Shown: one piece after another, positions 17,701 through 26,980 of the stretch
Position numbering within the stretch: position 1 is the stretch's first letter
Layout: each line of letters starts with the position of its first letter
NCBI RefSeq assembly: GCF_000341345.1
Contig: NC_020302.1
Coordinates: 2,894,075 to 2,958,074, forward strand
DNA: 64,000 bases
DNA from: Corynebacterium halotolerans YIM 70093 = DSM 44683
GTDB taxonomy: Bacteria > Actinomycetota > Actinomycetes > Mycobacteriales > Mycobacteriaceae
Reading direction: 5' to 3'
Position numbers and translations under genes: made by a program
Notes under the pieces: generated by a model
What the model saw: the letters and a program-made list of their open reading frames with translations, nothing else
Told to the model about the DNA's origin: nothing
The model's database searches: none

Positions 17701-19717
17701 AGAACCCGATGAGATCCTTGACCATCTTGCGGTGCTGGGATCCGAAACCGGAGTAGACGAACACCGGGCCGGCGGCGGCCGGGGAATCGGCGGCGGCGAT
17801 GCCGACGGAGACCTTGCCCTCGGCCACCTGGCGCAGGCGCTTGACGGCGTCGGCGACGTTCTCGGCGCTCACGACCGCACGCGAACGGCCGTGGTTGCGG
17901 CCGGCCAGGGAGCGGGCGACGGGCACGAGGGCAGAGTCCCCCGTGTCGCCGCGGCTCTCCAGGAAGTCGGCGAGGTCGGCGGCCGCCTGTCGACGCCGCG
18001 ACGGCAGCAGGCCGGAGACCGGCAGGGCGACGGCGTTCGGCTTCTCCGGATCCGCCAGCTGCGGCTCAAGGGAGCGCACGGTGGCGTCCGGGTAATCGGC
18101 CGGATCGAAGGAGGAGACGACGACGTGCGCGTTGGTGCCGCCGAAGCCGAAGCCGGACACGCCGGCGACCTTACGGCCGGAGTACTCGGGCCACTCGCGC
18201 GGGTCCTCGACGACCTCCAGGTGCTCCGCGTCGAAGTCGATGTAGCGGTTCGGTGCGGAGAAATTGACCGACGGCGGAATGACGCCGTGGCCCATGGACT
18301 GGACGACCTTGATCAGGCCGGCGGCGCCGGCGGCAGACTCGGAGTGGCCGATATTGGACTTGACCGAGCCCAGCAGGGTCGGGTTCCTGCGCTCCCGCTC
18401 CACACCCAGGACCGCGCCGAGGGCCGTGGCCTCGATGGGATCGCCGAGGATGGTGCCGGTGCCGTGGGCCTCGATGTAGTCGACCCCGGCCGGATCGACG
18501 CGGGCGTCGTCGTAGGCGCGCTGCAGGACGTCGATCTGCGCCTCGGGGTTGGGGGCGGTCAGGCCGTTGGAGTGGCCGTCGGAGTTGACGGCCGAACCCT
18601 TGATGACGGCGAGGATGTCATCGCCGTCGGCGAGGGCGTCGTCGACCCGCTTGAGGATGAGCACACCCGCGCCGTCGGCCCGCACGAAGCCGTCGGCGTC
18701 GTCGGAGAAGGCGTGGATGTGGCCGGTGGGGCTGATCACGCCGAGCTCTCCGAAGGCGGTGGACACGAACGGGGAGGCGAGGATGTTCACGCCCCCGGAC
18801 ACGGCGACGTCGGCGTCGCCGGCGCGCAGGGCGCGCACCGCCTGATGGACGGCCACCAGCGAGGACGAGCAGGCCGTGTCGACGTTGACCGACGGGCCGC
18901 GGAAGTCGAAGGCGTAGGAGATGCGGTTCGGGATGATCGAGCTGGCGGTGCCGGTCAGCGCGTAGGGGTGGGCCTCGGCCGGATCGGCGGTGATGAGCAT
19001 GCCGTAGTCGTTGTTGGACGAGCCCAGGAACACCCCCACCGGGGCACCGCGCAGCTCGTTGGGTGCCAGGTGGGCGCTCTCCAGGGCCTCCCAGGTCAGC
19101 TCGAGCATGATGCGCTGCTGAGGGTCGATGTTGGCGGCCTCGACCGGGGACAGACCGAAGAACTCGGCGTCGAAGGAGGCGATGTCGCCCAGGTACCCGC
19201 CGGTGAGGTTCTGCTCCTCCATCTTGCGGGACATGACCTCGTCACCGGCGTACTCGCTCCAGCGGCCGATCGGCGGCTGACCGGTGCCGTCGCGGCCCTC
19301 CACCAGCATCGACCAGTACTCGTCGAGATCGCCCGCGCCCGGGAAGCGCGCGGCCATGCCGACCACGGCGATGTCGTGGGTGCCCGGGGTGGTGGCCGCA
19401 TCGGTGGCCACGCGACGGTGGGTGGCCCGGGCACGGGACTTCCCCCGGCTCGCCGGTTCGCCCTCGACGAGGCGCGTCGCCAGCCCCGCGATGGTCGGGT
19501 ACTCGTAGGCGATGGTGGCGTCGAGCTGCACGCCGAGCAGATTCTCCAGCTCACCGGACAGCACGACCGCGTCCCGGGACGACAGGCCGAAGTTCTCCAT
19601 CGGCTTGTCGTCGGCGATCTCCTCCGCGGGCAGGCCGGTGACACCGGCGACCCAGGTGCGGAGCCACCCGCGCAGCTGCTCAACGGTCATCGGCGCCGGG
19701 CTCTGGCTCTCACTCAT
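14783..19717 (-). CDS. pks13: Polyketide synthase Pks13 (mycolic acid condensase)
   Basis: The protein has 1644 residues in the order ACP-KS-AT-ACP-TE. The first carrier motif is GLSSRDA (Ser47/48). The ketosynthase cysteine is Cys283 in DTACSSS. The acyltransferase serine is Ser740 in GMSMGE. The second carrier serine is Ser1188 in GLDSLMG. The thioesterase serine is Ser1445 in GGWSFGG. Between the second carrier and the thioesterase is an Ala/Pro-rich linker (about 1240-1310). The enzyme condenses meromycolyl-AMP-derived acyl with a carboxylated acyl chain and passes the keto-mycolate to trehalose. Domain order and flanking fadD32 and accD fix the assignment. It is an essential or near-essential envelope enzyme in this order. 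Confidence 0.97.
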   Translation of the reverse strand: MSESQSPAPMTVEQLRGWLRTWVAGVTGLPAEEIADDKPMENFGLSSRDAVVLSGELENLLGVQLDATIAYEYPTIAGLATRLVEGEPASRGKSRARATHRRVATDAATTPGTHDIAVVGMAARFPGAGDLDEYWSMLVEGRDGTGQPPIGRWSEYAGDEVMSRKMEEQNLTGGYLGDIASFDAEFFGLSPVEAANIDPQQRIMLELTWEALESAHLAPNELRGAPVGVFLGSSNNDYGMLITADPAEAHPYALTGTASSIIPNRISYAFDFRGPSVNVDTACSSSLVAVHQAVRALRAGDADVAVSGGVNILASPFVSTAFGELGVISPTGHIHAFSDDADGFVRADGAGVLILKRVDDALADGDDILAVIKGSAVNSDGHSNGLTAPNPEAQIDVLQRAYDDARVDPAGVDYIEAHGTGTILGDPIEATALGAVLGVERERRNPTLLGSVKSNIGHSESAAGAAGLIKVVQSMGHGVIPPSVNFSAPNRYIDFDAEHLEVVEDPREWPEYSGRKVAGVSGFGFGGTNAHVVVSSFDPADYPDATVRSLEPQLADPEKPNAVALPVSGLLPSRRRQAAADLADFLESRGDTGDSALVPVARSLAGRNHGRSRAVVSAENVADAVKRLRQVAEGKVSVGIAAADSPAAAGPVFVYSGFGSQHRKMVKDLIGFSPMFLARLEELDERVDAESGWSILDIVRDDEQTWDTETAQVAITAIQIALTDLLAAFGAKPAAVMGMSMGEIAAAYAAGGISADDAMQIACHRARLMGEGEKSLPEDQLGAMAVVELSTADLEALTTEHEDYVGIEPAVYAGPGMTTVGGPREAVTALVAKLETEGKFARLLNVKGAGHTSAVEPLLGELAFETAGVTALPLELPLFSSVDPGVVHQPGAVIHDTDYWLRMTRRAVHFQDATEAAFAAGHTTLVEISPNPVALMGMMNTAFTVGKPDAQLLYVLKRKVDTVESIRDLLAKLYVAGAPIDFSLIYGDGERIDAPHITWKHQRYWTNARPASNRAPELPGARVTLPDARVAFSTNADQVPSALALLELAAEAVEPGAQLVAAEEHAMLPPNGEITTVVARGIGGLTITVHKVNAETSRTTLLAEAFATTLQLGAPAGVPGVAAPQAGPTAGPAAADADDDLGVEAVRWDPASGETVEQRMRAIVSESMGYDVDDLPAELPLIDLGLDSLMGMRIKNRIENDFQIPPLQVQALRDASVADVVDIVEEAVEARLAGGGGGAQAGPAAPAVDASLSPTAGEGVTPTEPVETAPAAEAGAEKQGAQGVGVAPRDASERMVFGTWATFTGAAAAGVTSPLPAVTDEQATRIAERLTERSGIAISAAQVREAETLEPLADLVREGLETEVEGNIRVLRARAEESTRPSVFLFHPAGGSSVVYQPLMRRLPEDVPVYGVERLEGSLDERAAAYLDEIRAYAAGRPIILGGWSFGGALAFEVAHQLQGLNDPDIEVASIVLLDTVKPSEPIPDTMEETKARWQRYSDFAAKTYGLEIPVPFELLETAGEEALLGMLEQFLATTDASEHGLSAGVLEHQRASFVDNQILGRMDLSRWADVNVPVMLFRAERMHAGAIELEPRYATIDPDGGWSTIVDELDIIQLHGDHLAVVDEPEIGTVGAHLTRRIEELDR

Positions 19718-20048
19718 ACGGCGACTACATCCTTACAATGTTTCTCGGGCTGCCCGTTCCCGTTCCATCCTCCCGGGTGCGGGAGTGGGCGGCGGGGAGA
19801 CGGGCAGCGGTCACGGCACGGTCTGGACAGATTTTTCTGTACAGGGAAGTATCGTCCCATTATTCCAATGTGTTTCATTGTGCAGGCCAGGCGGGTGGCC
19901 ACGCACGTTCCCACGCCCGACGCAGGACCCCGGGAACAGGCATGAGCCCGCTCCCCCACGACGCGCCGACGGATCCGGTGGGGCCCGGTCGGCGGGGTAC
20001 GGGGAAGGGGCTCATGGCGGCGTCGCCGGCGGCGGGCCCGGCGGGAGA
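19718..20048. other. Gene-free region between fadD32 and pks13
   Basis: 331 bp without a gene. It holds a small inverted repeat, ACAGA-TTTT-TCTGT at 19827-19840. Next to it is an AT-rich patch (19840-19880) that could contain a minus-strand promoter for pks13-accD3 (TAATGG or GATACT as possible -10). No strong terminator is visible, so read-through from fadD32 is possible. The part nearest fadD32 is plain GC-rich sequence. Confidence 0.4.
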
Positions 20049-21902
20049 CTACCGCTGCTCGGCCAGGTAGGACTTCTGGGCCACGCGGCGGGCGATCTTC
20101 CCGGAGGAGGAGCGCGGGATGGCGTTGGCCTCCAGGACGCGGATCTCGGCCGGGGTGACGCCGTGGGCGGAGCTCACCGCACCGCGGATGGCCTCGACCA
20201 CGTCCGCGTCACTGGCGGCGTCGGCACGCTCGTCGCGCTCGACGAAGATGACGAGCTTCTCGACGTCCTCCCCCTCGACGGAGAAGGCGGCGACGGCGTC
20301 CGGGCGGACGTGGTCGGTGGCGGCCTGGACGGTGTACTCGATGTCCTGCGGGTAGTGGTTGCGCCCCGCGATGACGATGAGGTCCTTGAGACGGCCGGTG
20401 ATGTAGGTCTCACCGTCGATGATCACGGCGAGGTCACCGGTGGCCATCCAGCCGTCCTCCGGGGCACCCTCCACGCGGGACTCGGCGAGACGTTCACCGA
20501 GGGTGTTGTGGAAGGTGTCGGCGGTCTCCTGCTCACGGCCGAGGTAGCCGGCGGCGAGGTTGTCGCCCTTGACCCACATCTCACCGACGGTGCCGTCCGG
20601 CAGCTCGGCGCGGGTCTCCGGATCGACGATGGTCATGTACTGCGGGCGCACGACCTGGCCGTTGGAGACGAAGGCGACACCCCGCCCGGAGTCCTTCGCG
20701 ACGATCTCGGCGACCCCCTCGGCGAGCTTGTCGCGGTCGAAGTGGGAGACGAGCGGGCGATTCCTGGTCTGCGGGGTGGTCACCAGCAGGGAGGCCTCGG
20801 CCAGGCCGAAGGACGGGCGCAGGCTGGTGCGCTCCAGGCCGAACTGCGTGAAGGTCTCGGTGAAGGAGTCCAGCGCCTTCTCGGTCACCGGCTCGGAGCC
20901 GATGATGATGCCGTCGACCGCCGACAGGTCGAGGGTCTCACCGTCCTTCGGCCGGCCGTAGCGCACGGCCAGCTCGAGGGCGAAGTTCGGGACGACGGCG
21001 TAGATGGACACGCCCTCCTCGGACTCGCGGCGGTTGAGCTGGTCCACCCAGCGCTTGGGCTGCTGGATGAAGTCGCGCGGGGTCATCAGGTCCATCTCCA
21101 GCCCCAGGATGGTCACGAAGGTGGCCAGGATGATGCCCATGTCATGGTGCAGCGGCAGCCAGGAGACCAGGCGCAGCGGCATCTGCAGGCGGATCGCGGT
21201 GAAGATCTGCAGGACGTTGGTCAGGATGGAGCGGTTGGTCAGCAGCACGCCCGCCGGGGTGCGGGTGGAACCGGAGGTGTACTGCAGGAAGGCCGGGGTG
21301 TCGACCGGCATGGTCTGGGCCGAGGCCATCATCTGCTGGCCCTGGAGGGTGGTCATCGGGTTCTGGTAGGACGTGGCCAGGGTGTCCGGCAGGGAGTCCA
21401 CGGACAGGATGCGCGGACGCTGGCGGGACGGGATCTCCGCGAAGTGCTCCCGCACCGCGGCGGCCGACAGCGAGTTGGTGAGCACGAACTTCGGCTCGGA
21501 GTCGTTGAACACGGCCTTCAGGTGGTCGGCGTGGCCCGGCTCGTTCGGGTCGTACAACGGCACCGGGGTCATGCCGGCGTAGAGGGCGCCGATGAAACCG
21601 AAGATGTACTCCGGGGAGTTGTTGGCCAGGATGGCCACCCGGTCGCCGAGCTTGCCCACCTGCTGCAGACGGGCCGCGACCGCCTTGATGCGGGTGTTGA
21701 TCCCGGTGCGGTTGTAATCCACCGGGACACCCTCGCGGGACTCCGAGAAATCCCAGAACCGCAGGCAGTGTCGCTCGCCGCCGCCCATCTGCAGATCGGC
21801 CTGGTACATCAGCTCAGCCAGCCCCGCCAGGGTGAGCTGAGGGGCGAGGGTGATCTCACCCTTCTCGTTGAAGAACTGGCTCATCGCCGCTTTCAGGTCC
21901 AT
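20049..21902 (-). CDS. fadD32: Long-chain fatty-acyl-AMP ligase FadD32
   Basis: The protein has 617 residues and belongs to the ANL superfamily: P-loop QYTSGSTRTPAGV, a late motif GWMATGDLAVIIDG and hinge RLKDLIVIAGRNHYPQDIE. The length and neighbours match the FAAL-type FadD32, called fadD2 in some C. glutamicum annotations. It activates the meromycolate chain as acyl-AMP and loads it on the N-terminal carrier domain of Pks13. The ATG at 21902 follows AAGGAG at 4 nt. An open frame further upstream has no family match. It is cytoplasmic and acts with Pks13 and AccD3. Confidence 0.95.
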   Translation of the reverse strand: MDLKAAMSQFFNEKGEITLAPQLTLAGLAELMYQADLQMGGGERHCLRFWDFSESREGVPVDYNRTGINTRIKAVAARLQQVGKLGDRVAILANNSPEYIFGFIGALYAGMTPVPLYDPNEPGHADHLKAVFNDSEPKFVLTNSLSAAAVREHFAEIPSRQRPRILSVDSLPDTLATSYQNPMTTLQGQQMMASAQTMPVDTPAFLQYTSGSTRTPAGVLLTNRSILTNVLQIFTAIRLQMPLRLVSWLPLHHDMGIILATFVTILGLEMDLMTPRDFIQQPKRWVDQLNRRESEEGVSIYAVVPNFALELAVRYGRPKDGETLDLSAVDGIIIGSEPVTEKALDSFTETFTQFGLERTSLRPSFGLAEASLLVTTPQTRNRPLVSHFDRDKLAEGVAEIVAKDSGRGVAFVSNGQVVRPQYMTIVDPETRAELPDGTVGEMWVKGDNLAAGYLGREQETADTFHNTLGERLAESRVEGAPEDGWMATGDLAVIIDGETYITGRLKDLIVIAGRNHYPQDIEYTVQAATDHVRPDAVAAFSVEGEDVEKLVIFVERDERADAASDADVVEAIRGAVSSAHGVTPAEIRVLEANAIPRSSSGKIARRVAQKSYLAEQR

Positions 21903-22077
21903 GCTTCTCCTTGTGTCTGTCGGTGGCCCGCCGCTGACCAGCGGGTTCTCCCGGAGATTCCGGGACGTCCGGCGGCGGCCATCATGCGCGGGTGCGCGGT
22001 TCGCGGGGCGGTGGGACTTACTTTTACCTGCCAACCTAACAGAGCAGGCACCGCCCCCTGTTAATTGTCCGCGGTTA

Positions 22078-23046
22078 TTACCCCGTTACGTCGAGGGGAA
22101 TGTCCAGGGGTGGGTCCAGAAGGTCTGACGGGTCGTTCTCGATCAGGTCGATCGCCCAGTCGACGATCCAGGCGTTGGTCGTCGTGCCGGGGATGACGTT
22201 GGGGTTGGTGGCGTACTGCGCGTGGATGCCGTTGGCGGCGGCCAGTTCCTGGGCGCGCGCGAGTGCGTTGCCGACGTCGCGCGGGGCGTCGCAGATGCTG
22301 TCGTCCGGGGCGCAGATGTCGTACGTGCGGTCCTGCAGCTCGCCGAATCCGCCGGGGCGGGGGCCGCGCATGGTCGCGCCCGGCACGACCGGCTGGACGA
22401 GCAGGTTGAGCGGTTCGAGGGCGACCTCGGCGCCGACGCCGGCGACCGGGTTGCCGGGGACCTGGCCCACACCAGGTTCCCGGCGCCCGTCCGCGACCAG
22501 GGCGACACCCCTGATCTTCTCCGCTGGCACGGCCCCGTGGCCCTGCCCGATCTTGTTGGCGATGTCCCCGACGATCACCGCGCCCTGCGAGAAGCCGGTG
22601 AGGATGTAGTCGGTGGCCGGGCAGACGTCGTTCATGTGGCGCAGCTCCCCCTCCAGCGTGGAGGTGCCCTCATTGCGCGAGGCGTCGTAGGTCATCTCGT
22701 TCCGGGAGTTGATGCTGCGGAACTCGGCCGTGTACGGCAGCGTCCACACCTTGACCTCGTCAGGGGTGTAGCGCTCCTGCAGCGGCCGGGTGACCGACAG
22801 CATGAAGCTCCAGGGGTTGGCGGTGGGGTTGATCGGATCATCGTCCGCGGCGGACTCCCACGTGCCCGGCGCGGCGATGACCTCGACCTCCGGGCACCAG
22901 TCCGGCTGCTCCGGTTCCGTCGGGATCGGCGGTTCGCCGATCGGCGGCAGCGGGGAGTCGTCACTGGTGCGCAGCCACTGGAAGACCCCGACGCCGATGA
23001 GCGCCAGGATCACCAGCACCGCGAGGACGGTGAGTGTTTTTCTCAT
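22078..23046 (-). CDS. Membrane-anchored cutinase-like hydrolase (Culp6/Rv3802c homologue)
   Basis: The protein has 322 residues. An N-terminal membrane anchor (about 5-25) precedes an exported cutinase-fold domain. TGFSQGAVIVGD carries the nucleophile serine, and CDAPRD is the conserved Cys/Asp region. The family member at this position in mycobacteria, Rv3802c, has phospholipase/thioesterase activity and is linked to mycolate and envelope homeostasis. It sits between the mycolyltransferase/lipoprotein genes and fadD32, as in mycobacteria. It starts 4 bp after the DUF732 lipoprotein gene, so the two are co-transcribed. The stop is followed by AT-rich sequence that may hold the fadD32 promoter. 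Confidence 0.85.
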   Translation of the reverse strand: MRKTLTVLAVLVILALIGVGVFQWLRTSDDSPLPPIGEPPIPTEPEQPDWCPEVEVIAAPGTWESAADDDPINPTANPWSFMLSVTRPLQERYTPDEVKVWTLPYTAEFRSINSRNEMTYDASRNEGTSTLEGELRHMNDVCPATDYILTGFSQGAVIVGDIANKIGQGHGAVPAEKIRGVALVADGRREPGVGQVPGNPVAGVGAEVALEPLNLLVQPVVPGATMRGPRPGGFGELQDRTYDICAPDDSICDAPRDVGNALARAQELAAANGIHAQYATNPNVIPGTTTNAWIVDWAIDLIENDPSDLLDPPLDIPLDVTG

Positions 23047-23050
23047 TGCT

Positions 23051-23557
23051 CTAGCAGTACGCCGCCCGTGCCTCATTCTCAATCAGCGCGACGGCGTCCT
23101 CCGCGGTCAGTTCGGTGCGCTGCTGCTCGACTAGTTGACCGGCGACCGCGGTGACGGTGACCTCGCCGATGCCGGATTCCTCCGCCCGGCAGACGGTCGA
23201 CGCCGCGCCGATGAGCTGGTCCTCGACACCGTTGACGTCGATGCCGCCGTCCGAGAGCCCGCCGAGGAAGGCGGTGTCTTCCCCGGAGCGCTCCGGCTGC
23301 GGGGTCGGGACCTCGGAGACCTCCTGGGCGCCCTGATCCTGCGGCTGCGGGCTCGCGGGCGGGGCCGCCGGGGGCCGTTCGCCCCCGTCGTCCGACTCAT
23401 CGTCCGATTCCGCGGGCGTCGACTGCGGGGCCCGCTCCAGCGGGGCGACGCTCGTGTCGGTGCCCGGGTCATTTTCGACGGTCGCGCCGCCGCACGCCGT
23501 CAGCGCGAACGCCGACAACGCCGTGGCCAGCAGCAGGCCGTGCCTTCCCGGTCGCAT
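23051..23557 (-). CDS. DUF732-type lipoprotein
   Basis: The protein has 168 residues. A signal peptide ends in the lipobox LTAC (Cys22), so it is probably acylated and exported. A Pro/Glu/Asp-rich spacer (about 30-95) is followed by a C-terminal DUF732-like domain (about 95-168), with FLGGLSDGGI, one internal cysteine and the terminal AAYC cysteine that usually forms a disulfide. The function is unknown. It lies 2 bp after the mycolyltransferase gene and 4 bp before the cutinase gene, so it shares their expression and is likely to work at the envelope. Confidence 0.75.
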   Translation of the reverse strand: MRPGRHGLLLATALSAFALTACGGATVENDPGTDTSVAPLERAPQSTPAESDDESDDGGERPPAAPPASPQPQDQGAQEVSEVPTPQPERSGEDTAFLGGLSDGGIDVNGVEDQLIGAASTVCRAEESGIGEVTVTAVAGQLVEQQRTELTAEDAVALIENEARAAYC

Positions 23558-23559
23558 AA

Positions 23560-25503
23560 CTACCTCTCGTCTTCCTCGATACGTCCGTTGACCTGGCGGA
23601 TGGTGCCGTTCTCGAACTCGACGACCTGGCCGCCGGCCGGGATGGAGGTCTGGTCGGCGGTCGGGAAGCCGTACTCGCCCTGCTCCCAGCCGGCCGCGCC
23701 CCAGGCGTCGAAGATGGCACCGTGCATGATCACGTGGGCGCCGGTGGCCGGGCTCCAGTAGATGTTGCCGTTCTCGAACTCCTGGAATGCGCCACCTTCG
23801 ATGAGCCGTTCATCGGAGGTCGGGTAGCCCAGCTGCGATTCGGCGGTGCCCAGCTCGCCGTACTTGTCGGCGATGACGCCGCGGACCCAGTGGTTGTCAC
23901 CCTCCGGGGTGCGCACGACGTAGCCGTTCTGGAACTCCTGGACGAAGCCGCCGTCGATCTCGCGGGCCGCGGCCGCCGGGTAGCCCAGGTCGCCGGCCTC
24001 CCAGCCGGTGGTGCCCCACTCGGTGAAGATGTCGCCCGGGATGGCGTGGGCGCCGGTGGCCGGGCTCCAGTAGATCGAACCGTTCTCGAAGTGGACGTAA
24101 CGGCCCGCCCGGTCCGGGGTGGCGATCTCACCGGTGGTCGGGAAGCCGAGCCAACCGGCCGGACCGTCGAGCTCGGTGTAACGGGCGTTGATGGCGCCGA
24201 AGAGCGGGTACGCGCCGGTGTCCGGGGACCAGTAGGCGGTGCCGGAGCGGAAGTCCTGCTGCATCCCGTCGGCGACGGCGTACTCGTTGTTCACGCAGGT
24301 GCCGATGAGGCCGGAGGCGGTGGCCTCGGCGATCGCGCCGACCGGGGCGCAGTCCGCGCCGCGGTCCTCCTCCGGGATGTTCAGGGCGTTGGCGATGTAC
24401 GGCCAGGCCTGCGTCATCTCGAACTGCCAGTACTCCCAGGAGTGGACGCCGGAGGGGCGGAACTGGGTGATCACCGGGACGCCGGCGTTCTGGGCGTAGT
24501 CGACGAAGGTCTGGCTGGACATCCGGGAGATGATCTCCAGGCCCATGCCGGCCAGGTTGGCCGGCCCGTTGGCCACGGAGTTCGGGTCGCCGTAGTCACT
24601 GCTGCCGGAGCCGGCGGAGACGTAGACGGTCGCACCCTCCAGGGCGTCGATGCCCAGCTTCGGGTCGTGGTCGATCCAGCCCTGGGAGTACGGCGGGCCC
24701 CACATGGCCTCGGAGTTGTAGCCGCCGGCGTCCAGCTGGGCGGCGGTGATGGCCTCCGGCATGCCCGTGGTGGTGGTGTCCAGGTAGCCGGAGAAGGAGC
24801 CGACGAAGTCGAAGAGGTACGGGTGGCGCTCGGCGAGGTTCATCGCGGCGGTGCCGCCCATGGAGATGCCGACGACCGCCCGCTCCCTGCTGGAGCGGAA
24901 GCCGTTGTCCAGCACGGGGACGAGCTCCTGGGTCAGGAAGGTCTCCCACTGGTAGTTCTTGCCGTTGTCCGGCCGCTGCCAGTCGGCGTAGAAGGAGGAC
25001 TCGCCGCCGACCGGCAGGATGACGTTGACATTCTTGTCGGCGTAGAACTGCTGGATGTTGGTCTCGATGGTCCAGCCGTTCTCGTCGTCGCGGGCGCGCA
25101 GGCCGTCGAGCGCCCAGACCTCCGGGAAGGTGCGGTCAGGGTTGGAGTGCCAGTCGCGGGCCAGCAGGATCTGGACCTGCATGAGCTGCTCCGGCATCGC
25201 GGCGGACTGGATCCACACGGCGACGTGACGGTTGCCCAGCCACTCGACACGCTCGACCTCGACGCCCTCCGGCAGCCCCTCGACGTCCGGGTACTCGGTG
25301 TTGAGGACGGTGCGCTGCGGCGGGTCCGAGGGCCGGATGGAGTCACTCAGGGAGGAGCCCGGCAGGGAGCTCTGGGCACTGACGGCGGGGGTGACCGCCA
25401 GGCCGACGGCCAGTGCGGCCGGCACGGCGGCGGCCGCCATCCAGATGGAACGACGGTTCTGGCGCCGCTGGCGCTGTGGGGAACGGGATGCGGTGTCGCG
25501 CAT
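23560..25503 (-). CDS. cop1: Trehalose mycolyltransferase with C-terminal LGFP repeats (Cop1/PS1 type)
   Basis: The protein has 647 residues. An N-terminal signal with an RR-containing start and Ala-X-Ala region is followed by an antigen 85-type esterase domain (about 60-365), with nucleophile Ser214 in [10 protein letters not shown] and [13 protein letters not shown] carrying the catalytic histidine. The C-terminus (about 400-640) contains at least four LGFP-type repeats ([32 protein letters not shown]), which bind the cell wall. It transfers corynomycolate between trehalose monomycolate molecules and to arabinogalactan outside the membrane. The ATG at 25503 directly follows the leader region. 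It is the first gene of a tight run down to the cutinase gene. Confidence 0.94.
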   Translation of the reverse strand: MRDTASRSPQRQRRQNRRSIWMAAAAVPAALAVGLAVTPAVSAQSSLPGSSLSDSIRPSDPPQRTVLNTEYPDVEGLPEGVEVERVEWLGNRHVAVWIQSAAMPEQLMQVQILLARDWHSNPDRTFPEVWALDGLRARDDENGWTIETNIQQFYADKNVNVILPVGGESSFYADWQRPDNGKNYQWETFLTQELVPVLDNGFRSSRERAVVGISMGGTAAMNLAERHPYLFDFVGSFSGYLDTTTTGMPEAITAAQLDAGGYNSEAMWGPPYSQGWIDHDPKLGIDALEGATVYVSAGSGSSDYGDPNSVANGPANLAGMGLEIISRMSSQTFVDYAQNAGVPVITQFRPSGVHSWEYWQFEMTQAWPYIANALNIPEEDRGADCAPVGAIAEATASGLIGTCVNNEYAVADGMQQDFRSGTAYWSPDTGAYPLFGAINARYTELDGPAGWLGFPTTGEIATPDRAGRYVHFENGSIYWSPATGAHAIPGDIFTEWGTTGWEAGDLGYPAAAAREIDGGFVQEFQNGYVVRTPEGDNHWVRGVIADKYGELGTAESQLGYPTSDERLIEGGAFQEFENGNIYWSPATGAHVIMHGAIFDAWGAAGWEQGEYGFPTADQTSIPAGGQVVEFENGTIRQVNGRIEEDER

Positions 25504-25772
25504 GTTTTCAGTCCTAGGTCTCGAGGTGGCTGGGTGGGCCCCGGGCTCGGACGAGTCGACCACCGGACGGAAACGGCGCAGCGGGGTGGCTGTACAGTGT
25601 GTCCGACCACCCCCGGGGGTTCCCCTCCCCCGGGATCTGGTCACAACGGCACTGCGTTCCGTGTCGGTCGGCCGGGGTCGCGCTGACCCGGGCTATACAT
25701 TTATATCTGTCGCCTCTGCAGGTGGCCGCGTTACCGCGTGTGGGCGCGGGGGTACGTGGCCTGCAGTTCGGG

Positions 25773-25795
25773 CTCAAGTTTAAGTTGAACTTGAG
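25773..25795. promoter_or_regulatory. Palindrome upstream of the cop1 promoter
   Basis: CTCAAGTT (25773-25780) and AACTTGAG (25788-25795) are perfect inverted arms around a 7-nt spacer. The element is about 270 bp upstream of the cop1 start codon and 60-100 bp upstream of the AT-rich -10-like patch. The spacing suits an activator or repressor dimer. No family is assigned. Confidence 0.45.
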
Positions 25796-25902
25796 ACTTT
25801 GGGAAGCGACACACCGACCGCCCGGCGTTTCGGCGGAAAACATCCGCCCCTGCGGCGGCCACCGGGGCGTCGACAAGCGGACCGGCACCTGGCCCGACAC
25901 AC

Positions 25903-25937
25903 AAAAGGCCCCGGGGGTGGAACACCCGCCGGGACCC
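25903..25937 (-). terminator. Rho-independent terminator after the second mycolyltransferase gene
   Basis: On the minus strand a GC-rich hairpin with a short TTCC-type loop is followed directly by TTTTGTG. It starts 18 bp after the stop codon at 25955 and separates this gene from cop1. Confidence 0.75.
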
Positions 25938-25954
25938 GCGTGATCAGCCGCCTG

Positions 25955-26980
25955 TCACCAGGCGTTCATGACGTCGAGCACGCGCGGCTTGGTCTTGTTC
26001 AGCTGGTAGCCGAACTGGGTCCAGTTGTGGATGCCCGTCGGCGGGTAGTCCGCGGTGACGTTGAGTCCCTCGAGCCGGGCCTTGGCCTCCCACATGCGGG
26101 TGGTCACGTGGGCCAGCATCTCCAGCGGGGTGCCGGAGAGCTTGAGGTTGAGCGGGTAGTTCGCGTCCTCCGGGCCCCACAGGCCCGAGGCGGCGGAGAC
26201 ATAGACGTCGGTGCCGTGCAGGCCACCCATGTTGAGGAACGGATCGTTCTCGAAGCGGCGCGGGCTGATCATCGAGCCGTACATGGCGTTGATGTTGAAG
26301 CCGCCGGCGTCGAGCAGGGCGACGCGCATCATGGTCTGCATGCCCGGCATGGTGGCGGTCAGGTAACCCGAGAAGGACAGGGCCTGACGGAACATGTCGG
26401 GGTGCTTCGCCGCGAGGTTCAGGGCGGAGGTGCCACCCATCGACAGACCCGCGATGGAGTTGTTGTTCGGCGAGACCCCGAAGTGCTGCTGCAGGTAGAC
26501 CGGCAGCTCGGAGGTCAGGAAGGTCTCCCACTGGTAGGTGACCGGGTCGGCGAGGTCGTAGGTGGCCGGGCCCTCCCAGTCGGCGTAGAAGGAGCCGGCA
26601 CCGCCGACGGGCATCACCAGGGTGATGTTCGAGTTGTTGAAGGTGGCGGCGGCGTTGACGTCGACGGTCCAGGCGTTCGCGTGGTTGGTCGCGCGCAGGC
26701 CGTCGAGCAGGTAGTAGCCGGCGTTGCCACCGCGGGCGGCCGGCTGGATCTGGACGGTGATGTTGTGGCCGGTCGACTCCGACCAGACGTCACAGCGCTG
26801 CACCCAGAACTGGGCGGCATCCCACTCGCAGGTTCCGGTGGCGTCAGGACGCAGCCAGGCGCGGTTGTCGGCCTTCGCGACCCCACTCCCGACCACCATC
26901 AACGTGGCGGCGACGGCGAATGCGGTCACGAACGCCAGGATTCGGCGGCTCGTGCGATTCAGTCCGGACAATAAGGACAT
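25955..26980 (-). CDS. Trehalose mycolyltransferase (antigen 85 family, no LGFP repeats)
   Basis: The protein has 341 residues. A signal peptide (about 1-38, hydrophobic AFVTAFAVAATLMVVG, cleavage near AKA-DN) is followed by a single antigen 85 esterase domain. Ser180 in GLSMGGTSA is the nucleophile and GIHNWTQFGYQL carries the histidine. MTB-type Cys pairs (CEWDAAQFWVQRC) are present near the N-terminus. It matches Cmt2-type corynomycolyltransferases beside aftB. It probably shares substrates with Cop1. The ATG at 26980 is chosen because the signal peptide starts there; the upstream 254-bp gap would contain its promoter. Confidence 0.92.
   Translation of the reverse strand: MSLLSGLNRTSRRILAFVTAFAVAATLMVVGSGVAKADNRAWLRPDATGTCEWDAAQFWVQRCDVWSESTGHNITVQIQPAARGGNAGYYLLDGLRATNHANAWTVDVNAAATFNNSNITLVMPVGGAGSFYADWEGPATYDLADPVTYQWETFLTSELPVYLQQHFGVSPNNNSIAGLSMGGTSALNLAAKHPDMFRQALSFSGYLTATMPGMQTMMRVALLDAGGFNINAMYGSMISPRRFENDPFLNMGGLHGTDVYVSAASGLWGPEDANYPLNLKLSGTPLEMLAHVTTRMWEAKARLEGLNVTADYPPTGIHNWTQFGYQLNKTKPRVLDVMNAW

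Larger units (their letters stand above)
25504..25954. other. Gene-free region between two mycolyltransferase genes
   Basis: 451 bp without a gene. It contains the terminator of the upstream mycolyltransferase (25903-25937), an 8-nt-arm palindrome (25773-25795), and an AT-rich ATATAAATGTATA patch on the minus strand (about 25690-25715) that could hold the -10 of the cop1 promoter. The sequence from 25504 to 25690 shows nothing more. Confidence 0.5.

Noticed and set aside
19827..19840. ACAGA-TTTT-TCTGT as a terminator of fadD32
   Set aside because: The stem is only 5 bp and AT-rich, and it lies more than 200 bp after the stop codon.
14552..19945. Very long plus-strand open frame (1797 codons) opposite pks13
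   Set aside because: It is the antisense shadow of pks13 and part of accD3 in GC-rich DNA. Its translation is Gly/Arg/His/Asp-rich with no domain, while the minus strand encodes all five Pks13 domains.
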